In this document: positions 16,252 through 22,396 of the stretch, one piece after another
Numbering within the stretch: the stretch's first letter is position 1
Layout of the letters: every line of letters begins with the position of its first letter
NCBI GenBank assembly: GCA_035949055.1
Contig: DASZIO010000018.1
Span: 1-23,271 of the forward strand
DNA: 23,271 nt
Source of the DNA: Bog-756 sp035949055
GTDB taxonomy: Bacteria; Actinomycetota; Acidimicrobiia; Acidimicrobiales; RAAP-2
Reading direction: 5' to 3'
Program-made: the position numbers and the translations under genes
Notes under the pieces: model-generated
What the model saw: the letters and a program-made list of their open reading frames with translations, nothing else
Databases searched by the model: none
What the model was told of the DNA's origin: nothing

Positions 16252-16634
16252 GGCCCCGCCTCGGCACCGGGTCGGGCATCGACCAAAGCCTCGTTCGCCA
16301 CCTGCACCAGGGCGGTGAACGCCTCCGGTTCGGTGACGGCCAGGTCGGCGAGGACCTTGCGATCCACATCGACGTCGGCCCGGTGGAGCCCGGCGATGAA
16401 CCGGCTGTAGCTGGTCCCGTTGAGGCGGGCCGCGGCGTTGATCCGTTGGATCCAGAGCTGGCGGAAGTCGCCTTTGCGGCCCCGCCGGTCGCGATATGCG
16501 TACTGCATCGAGTGCATGAGCTGCTCGTTGGCCGCCCGGAACGACCGGCTCTTGTTGCCGTAGTAGCCCTGGGCCTGCTCGAGGACGGCTCGATGGTGCT
16601 TCTTGGCGTGTACAGCGCGCTTGATTCGGGCCAT
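16248..16634 (-). CDS. rplT: 50S ribosomal protein L20
   Basis: An early assembly protein of the 50S subunit that binds 23S rRNA. The protein is 128 aa. The N-terminus MARIKRAVHAKKHHRAVLEQAQGYYG and the RDRRGRKGDFRQLWIQRINAA core are diagnostic. The C-terminus is a few residues longer than usual and acidic/alanine-rich. The ATG at 16634 has an AAAGGAG Shine-Dalgarno at 5-6 nt. In many bacteria L20 represses the infC-rpmI-rplT operon through an mRNA site; whether that happens here is not shown. Confidence 0.97.
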   Translation of the reverse strand: MARIKRAVHAKKHHRAVLEQAQGYYGNKSRSFRAANEQLMHSMQYAYRDRRGRKGDFRQLWIQRINAAARLNGTSYSRFIAGLHRADVDVDRKVLADLAVTEPEAFTALVQVANEALVDARPGAEAGP

Positions 16635-16788
16635 GGGGGCTCCTTTGTGTTCGTGGGGCTGATGGAACGATGTGGCGCGAACCGGAGTGTGGCGTCGCCA
16701 GCACCGCCCGGTTGTAGCGGCCAGCCCGTGGTCACCCGGTCCCCGCCTTCGACGGGTCCGCCGCCGATGCGGTGGGTGCTCGTCCGGG
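16635..16788 (-). other. 154-nt gap between rpmI and rplT
   Basis: An unusually long spacer in an otherwise tightly packed operon. I see no gene in it. On the minus strand there is a short CCCG/CGGG stem soon after the rpmI stop and the rplT Shine-Dalgarno at the far end, but no convincing promoter or terminator. It could hold an mRNA regulatory structure. Confidence 0.4.
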
Positions 16789-16983
16789 CTAGCGGCCGAG
16801 CATGCGCTTGACCTGGCGGGCGTCGCCAGGTGCGAAGTCAACTTCGCGGCGCAGGCGGCGCTTCCGAGCGCTTGACTTCTTCTCCAGCAGGTGAGAGCGG
16901 AATGCCTTGCGGCGGCGCATGCGACCCGTCCCGGTGACCCTGACCCGCTTACGTGCGCCGCTGTCGGTCTTCATCTTCGGCAT
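16789..16983 (-). CDS. rpmI: 50S ribosomal protein L35
   Basis: A small basic 50S protein of 64 aa. MPKMKTDSGARKRVRVTGTG at the N-terminus and the Arg/Lys-rich middle (MRRRKAFRSHLLEKKS) are typical of L35, as is the C-terminal VKRMLGR. The ATG at 16983 lies 4 nt after the infC stop, and the likely ribosome site (GGAGAGGGA) is inside the infC end, so translation is probably coupled. The reading frame continues upstream only as a shadow of infC. Confidence 0.96.
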   Translation of the reverse strand: MPKMKTDSGARKRVRVTGTGRMRRRKAFRSHLLEKKSSARKRRLRREVDFAPGDARQVKRMLGR

Positions 16984-16987
16984 CGTC

Positions 16988-17683
16988 TCATCCCTCTCCT
17001 TCAGTCGCTCCGGCACCCCGGGCCTCATCGCCATCGCCGGGCGAGTCGGGAGCACGGTCGCCCGTTGTCCGCTGGGCGTCCGAGCCGTCGGCCATGGGGA
17101 CCGACCCGTTCGATCCATCGGCAACCTGGGCCGAACCTCGTGACGCGGCCGACTGCTTGGCCCGCTTGTCCGGCGCCAGCACCATCACCATGTTCCGGCC
17201 GTCCAGGCGTGGGACAGACTCGGACTTCCCGATCCCGTCCATCTGCTCGGCGATGCGGTCCAGAATCCGCTTCCCCAACTCGGGATGGAACACCTCACGG
17301 CCACGGAACATGATGGTGACCTTGACCTTGTGGCCCTCTTCGAGGAACTTGGCCACTTGCCGGGTCTTGGTGTCGAAGTCACCGTCGCCGATCTTCGGCC
17401 GGTACTTCATCTCCTTGATTCCTACATGGACCGCTTTACGCCTCGACTCCTTGGCCCGTTGGGCTGCATCGAACTTGAATTTCCCGTAGTCCATGATTCG
17501 GCATACGGGCGGGTTGGCTGCAGGCGCCACTTCGACCAGATCCAGATCGAGGTCGTTGGCGATGGCCAGAGCCTCGGGTAACAGCTTGATGCCCAACTGC
17601 TCGCCGTCCGGGTCGACCAACCGCACCTCGCGGGCGCGGATCCGGTCGTTGATGCGAGGCTCGGTGGTGATGGTGGCTGCTAT
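16988..17683 (-). CDS. infC: Translation initiation factor IF-3, probable ATA start
   Basis: IF-3 binds the 30S subunit, blocks 50S joining and checks the start codon. The N-domain is clear (EPRINDRIRAREVRLVDPDG, ICRIMDYGKFKF-like VCRIMDYGKFKF) as is the C-domain (IKEMKYRPKI, KVKVTIMFRGRE). The conserved N-terminus lies upstream of the first ATG/GTG/TTG: a GTG at 17626 would remove it. Upstream in frame are only ATA (17683) and ATC (17671) before a TGA at 17692-17690. ATA has AGGAG 9 nt upstream, giving 231 aa starting (M)AATITTEPRIND. Rare AUU/AUA/AUC starts in infC are a known autoregulation device. The last ~55 residues are a Gly/Ala/Asp/Ser-rich disordered tail, longer than in most IF-3 proteins. 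Confidence 0.93.
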   Translation of the reverse strand: MAATITTEPRINDRIRAREVRLVDPDGEQLGIKLLPEALAIANDLDLDLVEVAPAANPPVCRIMDYGKFKFDAAQRAKESRRKAVHVGIKEMKYRPKIGDGDFDTKTRQVAKFLEEGHKVKVTIMFRGREVFHPELGKRILDRIAEQMDGIGKSESVPRLDGRNMVMVLAPDKRAKQSAASRGSAQVADGSNGSVPMADGSDAQRTTGDRAPDSPGDGDEARGAGATEGEG

Positions 17684-17704
17684 TCGACTTCACTCCTCTC
17701 GTCG

Positions 17705-17725
17705 GGTCACGGTTTCCCGGTGACC
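17705..17725 (-). promoter_or_regulatory. Hairpin with GAAA tetraloop just before the infC ribosome binding site
   Basis: On the minus strand GGTCAC-C-GG-GAAA-CC-GTGACC folds into an 8-bp stem with one bulged C and a GNRA-type GAAA loop. It ends 7 nt before the AGGAG of infC. Its place suggests a role in translation or mRNA stability of infC-rpmI-rplT, for example as a protein-binding site; this is inference. Confidence 0.5.
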
Positions 17726-17880
17726 TGCGTTCAGGGAGCGGAGCCAACCGCCGGCCCCAGCCACGCTGGCGACCATCGGTCCCATTGACCCGACGCACCC
17801 ATCCGACAACTCGTCGGCTACCTCGTGGCCGGGTGGGGGCCTTCGACCTCGAGACCCCGCTTCCTCGTCTATCCGTGCTT

Positions 17881-17886
17881 TAGGCT
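17881..17886 (+). promoter_or_regulatory. -10 box for a probably leaderless transcript
   Basis: TAGGCT fits the actinobacterial -10 pattern TAnnnT and is followed by 7 nt and then the GTG at 17894. That is the spacing at which transcription starts on the start codon itself. No ribosome binding site precedes the GTG, in agreement. The -35 region is weak. Confidence 0.5.
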
Positions 17887-17893
17887 ACCAGTC

Positions 17894-18409
17894 GTGAGCA
17901 CGCTGTGGACACCCGACGGCGAGCATCCGGTCGGGAGGCCCGGAGACGCGGGCGCAGCCCCCCCACCCAGAGAGGACGACACCTTCGCCGGAGCGCCGCC
18001 GGGCGCGGCGGGCGGAGGCGATCCAGACGCCATGGCCGAGCAGATGGCCGCCATGCGCGCCGAGCTGGCCGACTCACCCGCCGAGGTGGTGATCGCCAAC
18101 CATTGCTACGGGCTGTTCGAGCTGGCGGCCCTGTACCTGTCCCATCAACCGGCGCGTCTCGTCCAGGCCCGACTGGCCATCGATGCACTCGGGAGCCTGA
18201 TCGACGGACTCAGTGGGCGCCTCGGGGAGGCCGAGCCGCACCTGAAGGACGGGCTCAGCCAGCTCCGGCTGGCCTACGTCCAGATCGAGGGGGCCACGCG
18301 GGCCGGCGCCGACGTGGCCTCTGGCGCAGGCGCCAACGGAGGGGCCTCGGGCACCGGGGATACACCCGGCGGAGTGGGCAGCTCCGAGCCGCCCGACGCA
18401 GGCGGGTGA
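17894..18409 (+). CDS. DUF1844-like protein of unknown function
   Basis: A 171-aa soluble protein. Residues ~1-45 are a Pro/Gly/Asp-rich disordered lead. Residues ~45-130 are helical, with PAEVVIANHCYGLFELAALYL, then LVQARLAIDALGSLIDGLSGRLGE and a final LKDGLSQLRLAYVQI. This follows the DUF1844 pattern of an aliphatic helix, an AxxAIDxLxxL helix and a closing L-x-x-LRxxYV helix. A Gly/Ala/Ser-rich tail ends the protein. DUF1844 genes next to infC are known in other Actinobacteria; their function is not known. The GTG at 17894 is favoured by the TAGGCT box; an ATG at 17825 would add residues without homology. The stop overlaps the start of the transporter gene as GTGA, so the two form an operon. 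Confidence 0.8.
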   Translation: MSTLWTPDGEHPVGRPGDAGAAPPPREDDTFAGAPPGAAGGGDPDAMAEQMAAMRAELADSPAEVVIANHCYGLFELAALYLSHQPARLVQARLAIDALGSLIDGLSGRLGEAEPHLKDGLSQLRLAYVQIEGATRAGADVASGAGANGGASGTGDTPGGVGSSEPPDAGG

Positions 18410-20550
18410 GCGCGGAGGCCGATCCGCCGCCCGCTCCTCGCTCCGGCTCGCCCTCGACCGAGCCGTCCGCTCGGCCCGTCGGGGCCACTGGCCCGACCGG
18501 ACTGGCGGGCATCGATGGCTCCCGGGTCCGGAGCTTCATCGGGCTGTCGATCGGGCTGGTCGGGCCCCGGGCCAACCTGGCCGTCTCGGGTGTACTCATC
18601 ACCCTGTACGTACAACAACGGGCGTCCGGGGCGCTGGCGGTGACCTTCGCGCTGACCGCCAACCGACTGCTCAGCTGGCTGACCTATCCGGTGGCGGGTC
18701 GGTTGAGCGACCGAACCCGTAGCCGGGTGGGCCGGCGCACGCCGTACATGGCTGGCAGTCTCATCCTGATGGGCATCTCCACCTGGATGTTCACCGAAGT
18801 CAAGGGGTACTGGCAGCTCGTCCTCTTCATCGTGATCGCCCGGCAGGCCGCCGCGGTCTTCACGCTGACCAATGTGGCCGTGGTACCCGAGGTGTTCGGC
18901 CGCAGCCGGTGGATCAAGGCGCTGCTGCTCACCACGGTGCTCGGCACGCTGGCCAGCTTGACCATCAAGGGGACGGTCATCGCCACGTGGAAGCAGAGTC
19001 AGCCCTCGACCTGGAACCTGCCCTTCCAGGTCGCGGCCGTAATCATGGTGGGGGTGGGCATGCTGGTGCTGTTGCTGGTCCGGGAGGCGCCGAGCGCTGT
19101 GTTCGGAGCAGAAACCGATCGGCGCCAACGGTCCCGGCCCACCTGGGACGAGCTCCGCGACATCCTGTCGGGGCCGAATGCCAAGGTGTTGGTGGCCGGA
19201 TCGCTCCTCTTCTGGTCGGGAGTCGGCTCGACCGCCTATGTGGCCATCCTGTTCTTCCAGCGGGTGCTCCATGCCGGTGCCAGCGCACAGACCGTCGCCG
19301 GCCTGGCCGCCGGGCTGCCGGTCTTCCTCATCGGGATCGCGCTCGGGATACCCCTCAGCCGTTGGCTCTCGCCCATGCAGTTGGCCGTGGGCGCACCGCT
19401 GGTCGGCGCGGTGCTGGCCGGCGTGCAGTACTTCGACACCCACCTATGGCAGGCCGTCCTGCTCAGCTACCTCGGCGCCCCGTTCATCGGCGCCTACATC
19501 ATCGTCCTGGCCCCCCTACTGCTCCAGCTGCTTCCGAGGGCCGGTGGGCTCGGCCAGCGCCTCGGCGTCCTCCTCTCCCCCTTCAATCTGTGCAGCGTGC
19601 TCCTCGCCTATCTGGCGGCCCTGGTGGTCGACGCCACCGGCAACTACCGGCTGATCTGGCTTTTCCCGGCGGCCACCGGGCTGGCTCATGCCACTGTGAA
19701 CTGTTGGCTCAAGTACCCCAGCCGCACGAGCTCGGGGCCCGACATGATCGGTCGGCTCTGGGACTGGAGCGTGGCGCAGGCCGAGTCGCTCTCCGAAACC
19801 GGAATCGTGACCGGGCTGCTCGCCGCGCCCATGCTCGGCGTCGTGACCAAGGAGGACGCCGACAGCGCGGTGGTCATCGACATGGCGCGCGACATCCTCG
19901 GGAATCCCTACGCCGAGGACTCGGACGAGAGCGAGGACGACACCAAGTCAGAAGCGGTGGAGGCCGGCACAGGCGATGACCGAGCCCCGGATCAATCCTC
20001 CTCGCCCGGCGGACGCGGACCTCGGGGGGTGACGGGCGTCCGCCAGGTCGGTGGCGGACCGGCCGCCGGCTTGCCGAACGGCGCCCAGAAATCGGGGCGC
20101 GGGCCTTCCCACTCGGCCGACGGATCGGATGCCTCAGAGGGTGCCGATGGTCCTTCCGATCCGTCGGGCCCCTCGGGCCGATCGGATCCGACCGGTCCTG
20201 AAACCTCCGGGACCGGGGACGGCCCCGCCAGCGGGGCGTCGGCGGCGTCCTGGTCGAACACGAACCGCGGTCCATTCGCTCCCGGGGCCGATGCCGGCGA
20301 CCGTTCCGGTTCGGACGGCGGTGCAGGTTCCCATGCCGGCACCGGCTCCCATGACAGCGGCGGCTCTGGTGGCGATGCAGGTTCCCCCGCCGCTACCGGC
20401 TCTGACGCTGTGGGGGATGCTGGCTCCCACGCCGCTACCGGCTCCGATGGCGCTCCAGGCGCAGATGGCGGTGCCGAAGCCGACACCACTGGCGCCCGAT
20501 CTCCCCACCCGGGGACGACCTCTGACGACTCCGGCTCGGGCGCCGGCTGA
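18406..20550 (+). CDS. MFS transporter with long disordered C-terminal tail
   Basis: A 714-aa membrane protein. Residues ~40-435 hold about ten to twelve hydrophobic segments of the major facilitator fold. The loop after the second helix reads LSDRTRSRVGRRTPYMAGS (100-118), the D-R-T-R-S-R-x-G-R-R-x-P-Y signature of the glycoside-pentoside-hexuronide and sucrose-type branch. A sugar-like substrate is possible but not shown. Residues ~440-520 are a cytoplasmic extension ending in an acidic stretch (EDSDESEDD). Residues ~529-714 are Gly/Ser/Asp/Ala-rich, with imperfect 14-residue repeats, and lie entirely antisense to the cold-shock gene. The GTG at 18406 overlaps the previous stop as GTGA. The transporter domain is sure; whether the last ~185 codons are a true protein tail is open. 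Confidence 0.82.
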   Translation: MSAEADPPPAPRSGSPSTEPSARPVGATGPTGLAGIDGSRVRSFIGLSIGLVGPRANLAVSGVLITLYVQQRASGALAVTFALTANRLLSWLTYPVAGRLSDRTRSRVGRRTPYMAGSLILMGISTWMFTEVKGYWQLVLFIVIARQAAAVFTLTNVAVVPEVFGRSRWIKALLLTTVLGTLASLTIKGTVIATWKQSQPSTWNLPFQVAAVIMVGVGMLVLLLVREAPSAVFGAETDRRQRSRPTWDELRDILSGPNAKVLVAGSLLFWSGVGSTAYVAILFFQRVLHAGASAQTVAGLAAGLPVFLIGIALGIPLSRWLSPMQLAVGAPLVGAVLAGVQYFDTHLWQAVLLSYLGAPFIGAYIIVLAPLLLQLLPRAGGLGQRLGVLLSPFNLCSVLLAYLAALVVDATGNYRLIWLFPAATGLAHATVNCWLKYPSRTSSGPDMIGRLWDWSVAQAESLSETGIVTGLLAAPMLGVVTKEDADSAVVIDMARDILGNPYAEDSDESEDDTKSEAVEAGTGDDRAPDQSSSPGGRGPRGVTGVRQVGGGPAAGLPNGAQKSGRGPSHSADGSDASEGADGPSDPSGPSGRSDPTGPETSGTGDGPASGASAASWSNTNRGPFAPGADAGDRSGSDGGAGSHAGTGSHDSGGSGGDAGSPAATGSDAVGDAGSHAATGSDGAPGADGGAEADTTGARSPHPGTTSDDSGSGAG

Positions 20551-20912
20551 GCCCGCCAGTCGGGGTCTGGTCCGGTGTGGACGGTCGCCGGTGACGAAGC
20601 GCCGTCAACGCCCTGCTCCTCCTCGGCCCGGAGCGTAGATCCGGGAGGCACGACTCCGGGAAGCGGTCGCACCGATCGCGCCTCGAGCCGACCCAGTCGC
20701 CCCGCCGACACCACGAAGGCGACCACCGTCCCCACCGCGATGGAGCGCGAACCGTCCGAGATGGCCGTGCAGTGGAAGGGGATCCGCTCTCCCGGCCCGT
20801 ATTCGAGGACGCCGATGCCCCGGTCGTCGTCGAACTCGGTCACCTCGCCGACCAGCGGGGTGCCCCCGACCGGCTCGAGGTGGTCAGCTGCCGGTTCGGC
20901 CATCGAACTCAA
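19992..20912 (-). CDS. Cold-shock-domain-like protein with long Pro/Glu-rich tail
   Basis: A 306-aa protein. Residues ~18-85 resemble a cold-shock/OB domain: GEVTEFDDDRGIGVLEY matches the GxVKWFNxxKGFGFI strand pair with W and one F missing, and RIPFHCTAISDG matches the DVFVHFSAI strand. RNA binding is likely but the aromatic face is reduced. Residues ~90-306 are a Pro/Glu/Ala/Ser-rich tail with repeated WEP motifs and a C-terminal FWAPFGKPAAGPPPTWR. A TTG at 20912 is preceded by GAGGAG at 5 nt, and this site overlaps the hisG stop codon; an ATG three codons later (20903) has poorer spacing. Residues 121-306 are antisense to the transporter tail. It is the last gene of the ribBA-ribH-hisG run. 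Confidence 0.8.
   Translation of the reverse strand: MSSMAEPAADHLEPVGGTPLVGEVTEFDDDRGIGVLEYGPGERIPFHCTAISDGSRSIAVGTVVAFVVSAGRLGRLEARSVRPLPGVVPPGSTLRAEEEQGVDGASSPATVHTGPDPDWRAQPAPEPESSEVVPGWGDRAPVVSASAPPSAPGAPSEPVAAWEPASPTASEPVAAGEPASPPEPPLSWEPVPAWEPAPPSEPERSPASAPGANGPRFVFDQDAADAPLAGPSPVPEVSGPVGSDRPEGPDGSEGPSAPSEASDPSAEWEGPRPDFWAPFGKPAAGPPPTWRTPVTPRGPRPPGEED
20320..20452. repeat. Imperfect tandem repeat inside the overlapping tails
   Basis: Two 37-nt copies (20374-20410 and 20416-20452) share GCCGCTACCGGCTC and flanking bases with few mismatches, at a 42-nt period (14 codons). A weaker copy starts at 20320. The period is a multiple of three, so both antisense frames stay open through it. It encodes GSPAATGSDA-type units on the plus strand and EPVAAGEPAS-type units on the minus strand. 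Confidence 0.7.
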
Positions 20913-20921
20913 TCCGTCTCC

Positions 20922-21818
20922 TCAATGAACGATCTTCGAGAGGGCGAGCTCGATGATGTCCGTGGCGCCGCGATCCTTGAGCGCCGGGATCAGCACGTTG
21001 ACCTCGGACTTGGCCACCACCGTCTCGACCGCGAACCCTCCGCCTCCGAACAGCTCGGAGACGGTCGGCGATCGGAGCGAGGGGAGGACCTCGATGACTC
21101 CCGGTAGCTGCTCGGCGGCCACGTTGAGCTTGACCAGCACCTTGCCGCGGGCCTCGAGCGCGCCCTGGAGCAACGTGAGCAGCTGCTCCATGGCGTGACG
21201 CTTCTCGGCGTCCTTGGACGCGGTCGGGTTGGCGATGAGCTCGGTGTGGGACAGCAGGAGGGTCTCGACGATCTTGAGCCCCGCGGCCCGAAGGGCGCGC
21301 CCCGTCTCGGTGATCTCCACGACGCAGTCGGCGATGTCGGGCACCTTGGCCTCGGTGGCGCCATAGGACAGGCTCACCTCGGCCCGCACGCCGTGGCGCT
21401 CGAGGAAGCGGCGGGTCAAAGCCGGGTACTCGGTCGACACCCGCAGTGCTCCGTCGGGACCTGTCCCGGCCCCAGCCAGATCGCTCACCGACGACACCGG
21501 TGAGTCGATCGGCACGGCGAGGACCACCCGGACCGGGTTGGCGGTCGCCTTCGAGTACTGCAGCACGCCGAGGGAGGTCACCTCGCTGCTGCGCTCCTCC
21601 ACCCAGTCACGGCCGGTGATACCCACGTCGAACAGACCGCTCGCCACATAGAGCGGTATCTCCTGGGGACGGAGGATGCGCACTTCGTCCACACGGGGAT
21701 CGTCGATGGTGGCCCGGTAGTCGACCTCCGACGAGCGCGTCACCCCGAGGTCGGCTGCGGCGAACAGGTCGAGCGTGGCCCGCTCGAGCGAGCCCTTCGG
21801 CAGGACCACGCGCAACAT
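20922..21818 (-). CDS. hisG: ATP phosphoribosyltransferase (long form)
   Basis: First step of histidine synthesis: it couples ATP and PRPP. The protein is 298 aa, which is the long form with a C-terminal ACT-like regulatory domain (about 215-298, EQLPGVIEVLPSLRSPTVSEL), so histidine feedback is expected and HisZ is not needed. LRVVLPKGSLE at the N-terminus, YVASGLFDVGITGRDWVEE, and the PRPP-loop-like DIADCVVEITETGRALR segment are typical. The ATG at 21818 shares one base with the ribH stop (TGATG). hisE, a common partner, is not next to it; the following gene is a cold-shock-domain protein. Confidence 0.96.
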   Translation of the reverse strand: MLRVVLPKGSLERATLDLFAAADLGVTRSSEVDYRATIDDPRVDEVRILRPQEIPLYVASGLFDVGITGRDWVEERSSEVTSLGVLQYSKATANPVRVVLAVPIDSPVSSVSDLAGAGTGPDGALRVSTEYPALTRRFLERHGVRAEVSLSYGATEAKVPDIADCVVEITETGRALRAAGLKIVETLLLSHTELIANPTASKDAEKRHAMEQLLTLLQGALEARGKVLVKLNVAAEQLPGVIEVLPSLRSPTVSELFGGGGFAVETVVAKSEVNVLIPALKDRGATDIIELALSKIVH

Positions 21819-22396
21819 CAGCGCCCCCCGACCGAGAAGCCGAGGCGTGGGCTGGCGGACGCGGCGGCCACACCGTCCAGCACGGCGGTCATCTGCAGGG
21901 CGCACACCGCGGCCTCGCGACCCTTGTTCTCCTCGTCGTTCTCCGAACGCACCAGTGCCTGCTCGACCGAGTCGGTGGTGAGCACCCCGAAGACGACTGG
22001 GACGCCGGTGTCGAGCTGCACCCGCTGCAGGCCGGCGGCGCACTCGCCCGCCACGAACTGGTAGTGGCCGGTATCACCCCTGATCACTGCGCCGAGCGCG
22101 ATGACTGCATCGACCGAACCGGACTGAGCCAGGCGCAGGGCGACCAACGGCAATTCGAAGGCGCCCGGGGCCCAGGCGACGACGGAATGGGCCAAGTCGC
22201 CACCGGCCGCTTCCAGCACGCCGAGCGCGCCGGTCAACAGCCGATCGGTGATCGCCCCATTGAACTCGGCGCAGGCAAAGCCGACCCGCAACCCCGAACC
22301 AGCCGTCCCGCTCTGGCCGTCGATGACGGTGCCGACCCTCCTCGCCGCCCTGTCCTTGGCGTCGGTGGGAAGGGCGGTCCGGTCAGAGGACGTCAT
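21818..22396 (-). CDS. ribH: 6,7-dimethyl-8-ribityllumazine synthase
   Basis: Condenses the ribityl pyrimidinedione with 3,4-dihydroxybutanone phosphate, the penultimate riboflavin step. The protein is 192 aa, longer than the usual ~155 because of an N-terminal ~35-residue Ala/Arg/Gly leader. Motifs are FNGAITDRLL for pyrimidine binding, GAFELP, GAVIRGDTGHYQFV with the catalytic histidine, FGVLTTDSVEQAL and NKGREAA. The active-site loop reads TGHY where most family members have TPHF. The ATG at 22396 has GAGGG 5 nt upstream and overlaps the ribBA end by 14 nt. Confidence 0.95.
   Translation of the reverse strand: MTSSDRTALPTDAKDRAARRVGTVIDGQSGTAGSGLRVGFACAEFNGAITDRLLTGALGVLEAAGGDLAHSVVAWAPGAFELPLVALRLAQSGSVDAVIALGAVIRGDTGHYQFVAGECAAGLQRVQLDTGVPVVFGVLTTDSVEQALVRSENDEENKGREAAVCALQMTAVLDGVAAASASPRLGFSVGGR

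Larger units (their letters stand above)
17684..17893. promoter_or_regulatory. Divergent intergenic region between infC and the DUF1844-like gene
   Basis: A 210-nt region that must serve both directions. For infC I see no clear sigma70 promoter, but the transcript would carry a CCAGC/GCTGG stem (17757-17769) and a GNRA-loop hairpin (17705-17725) before the AGGAG ribosome site (17697-17693). For the plus strand there is a TAnnnT box right before the start codon. No gene is visible inside. Confidence 0.5.

Noticed and set aside
17624..17626. GTG as the infC start
   Set aside because: It would remove the conserved INDRIRARE segment of IF-3, and no ribosome site precedes it at the right distance.
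17905..18405. Upstream part of the long transporter frame within the DUF1844-like gene
   Set aside because: Arg/Gly-rich shadow of the DUF1844-like gene; the GTG at 18406 forms a GTGA junction and begins the plausible protein.
20320..20452. Repeats considered as a CRISPR array
   Set aside because: The copies are imperfect, period 42 nt is a whole number of codons, and there are no unique spacers; they encode protein repeats.
19992..20550. Reading the overlap as a toxin-antitoxin or other defence module
   Set aside because: Neither protein has a nuclease, toxin or defence motif; the overlap lies in low-complexity tails only.
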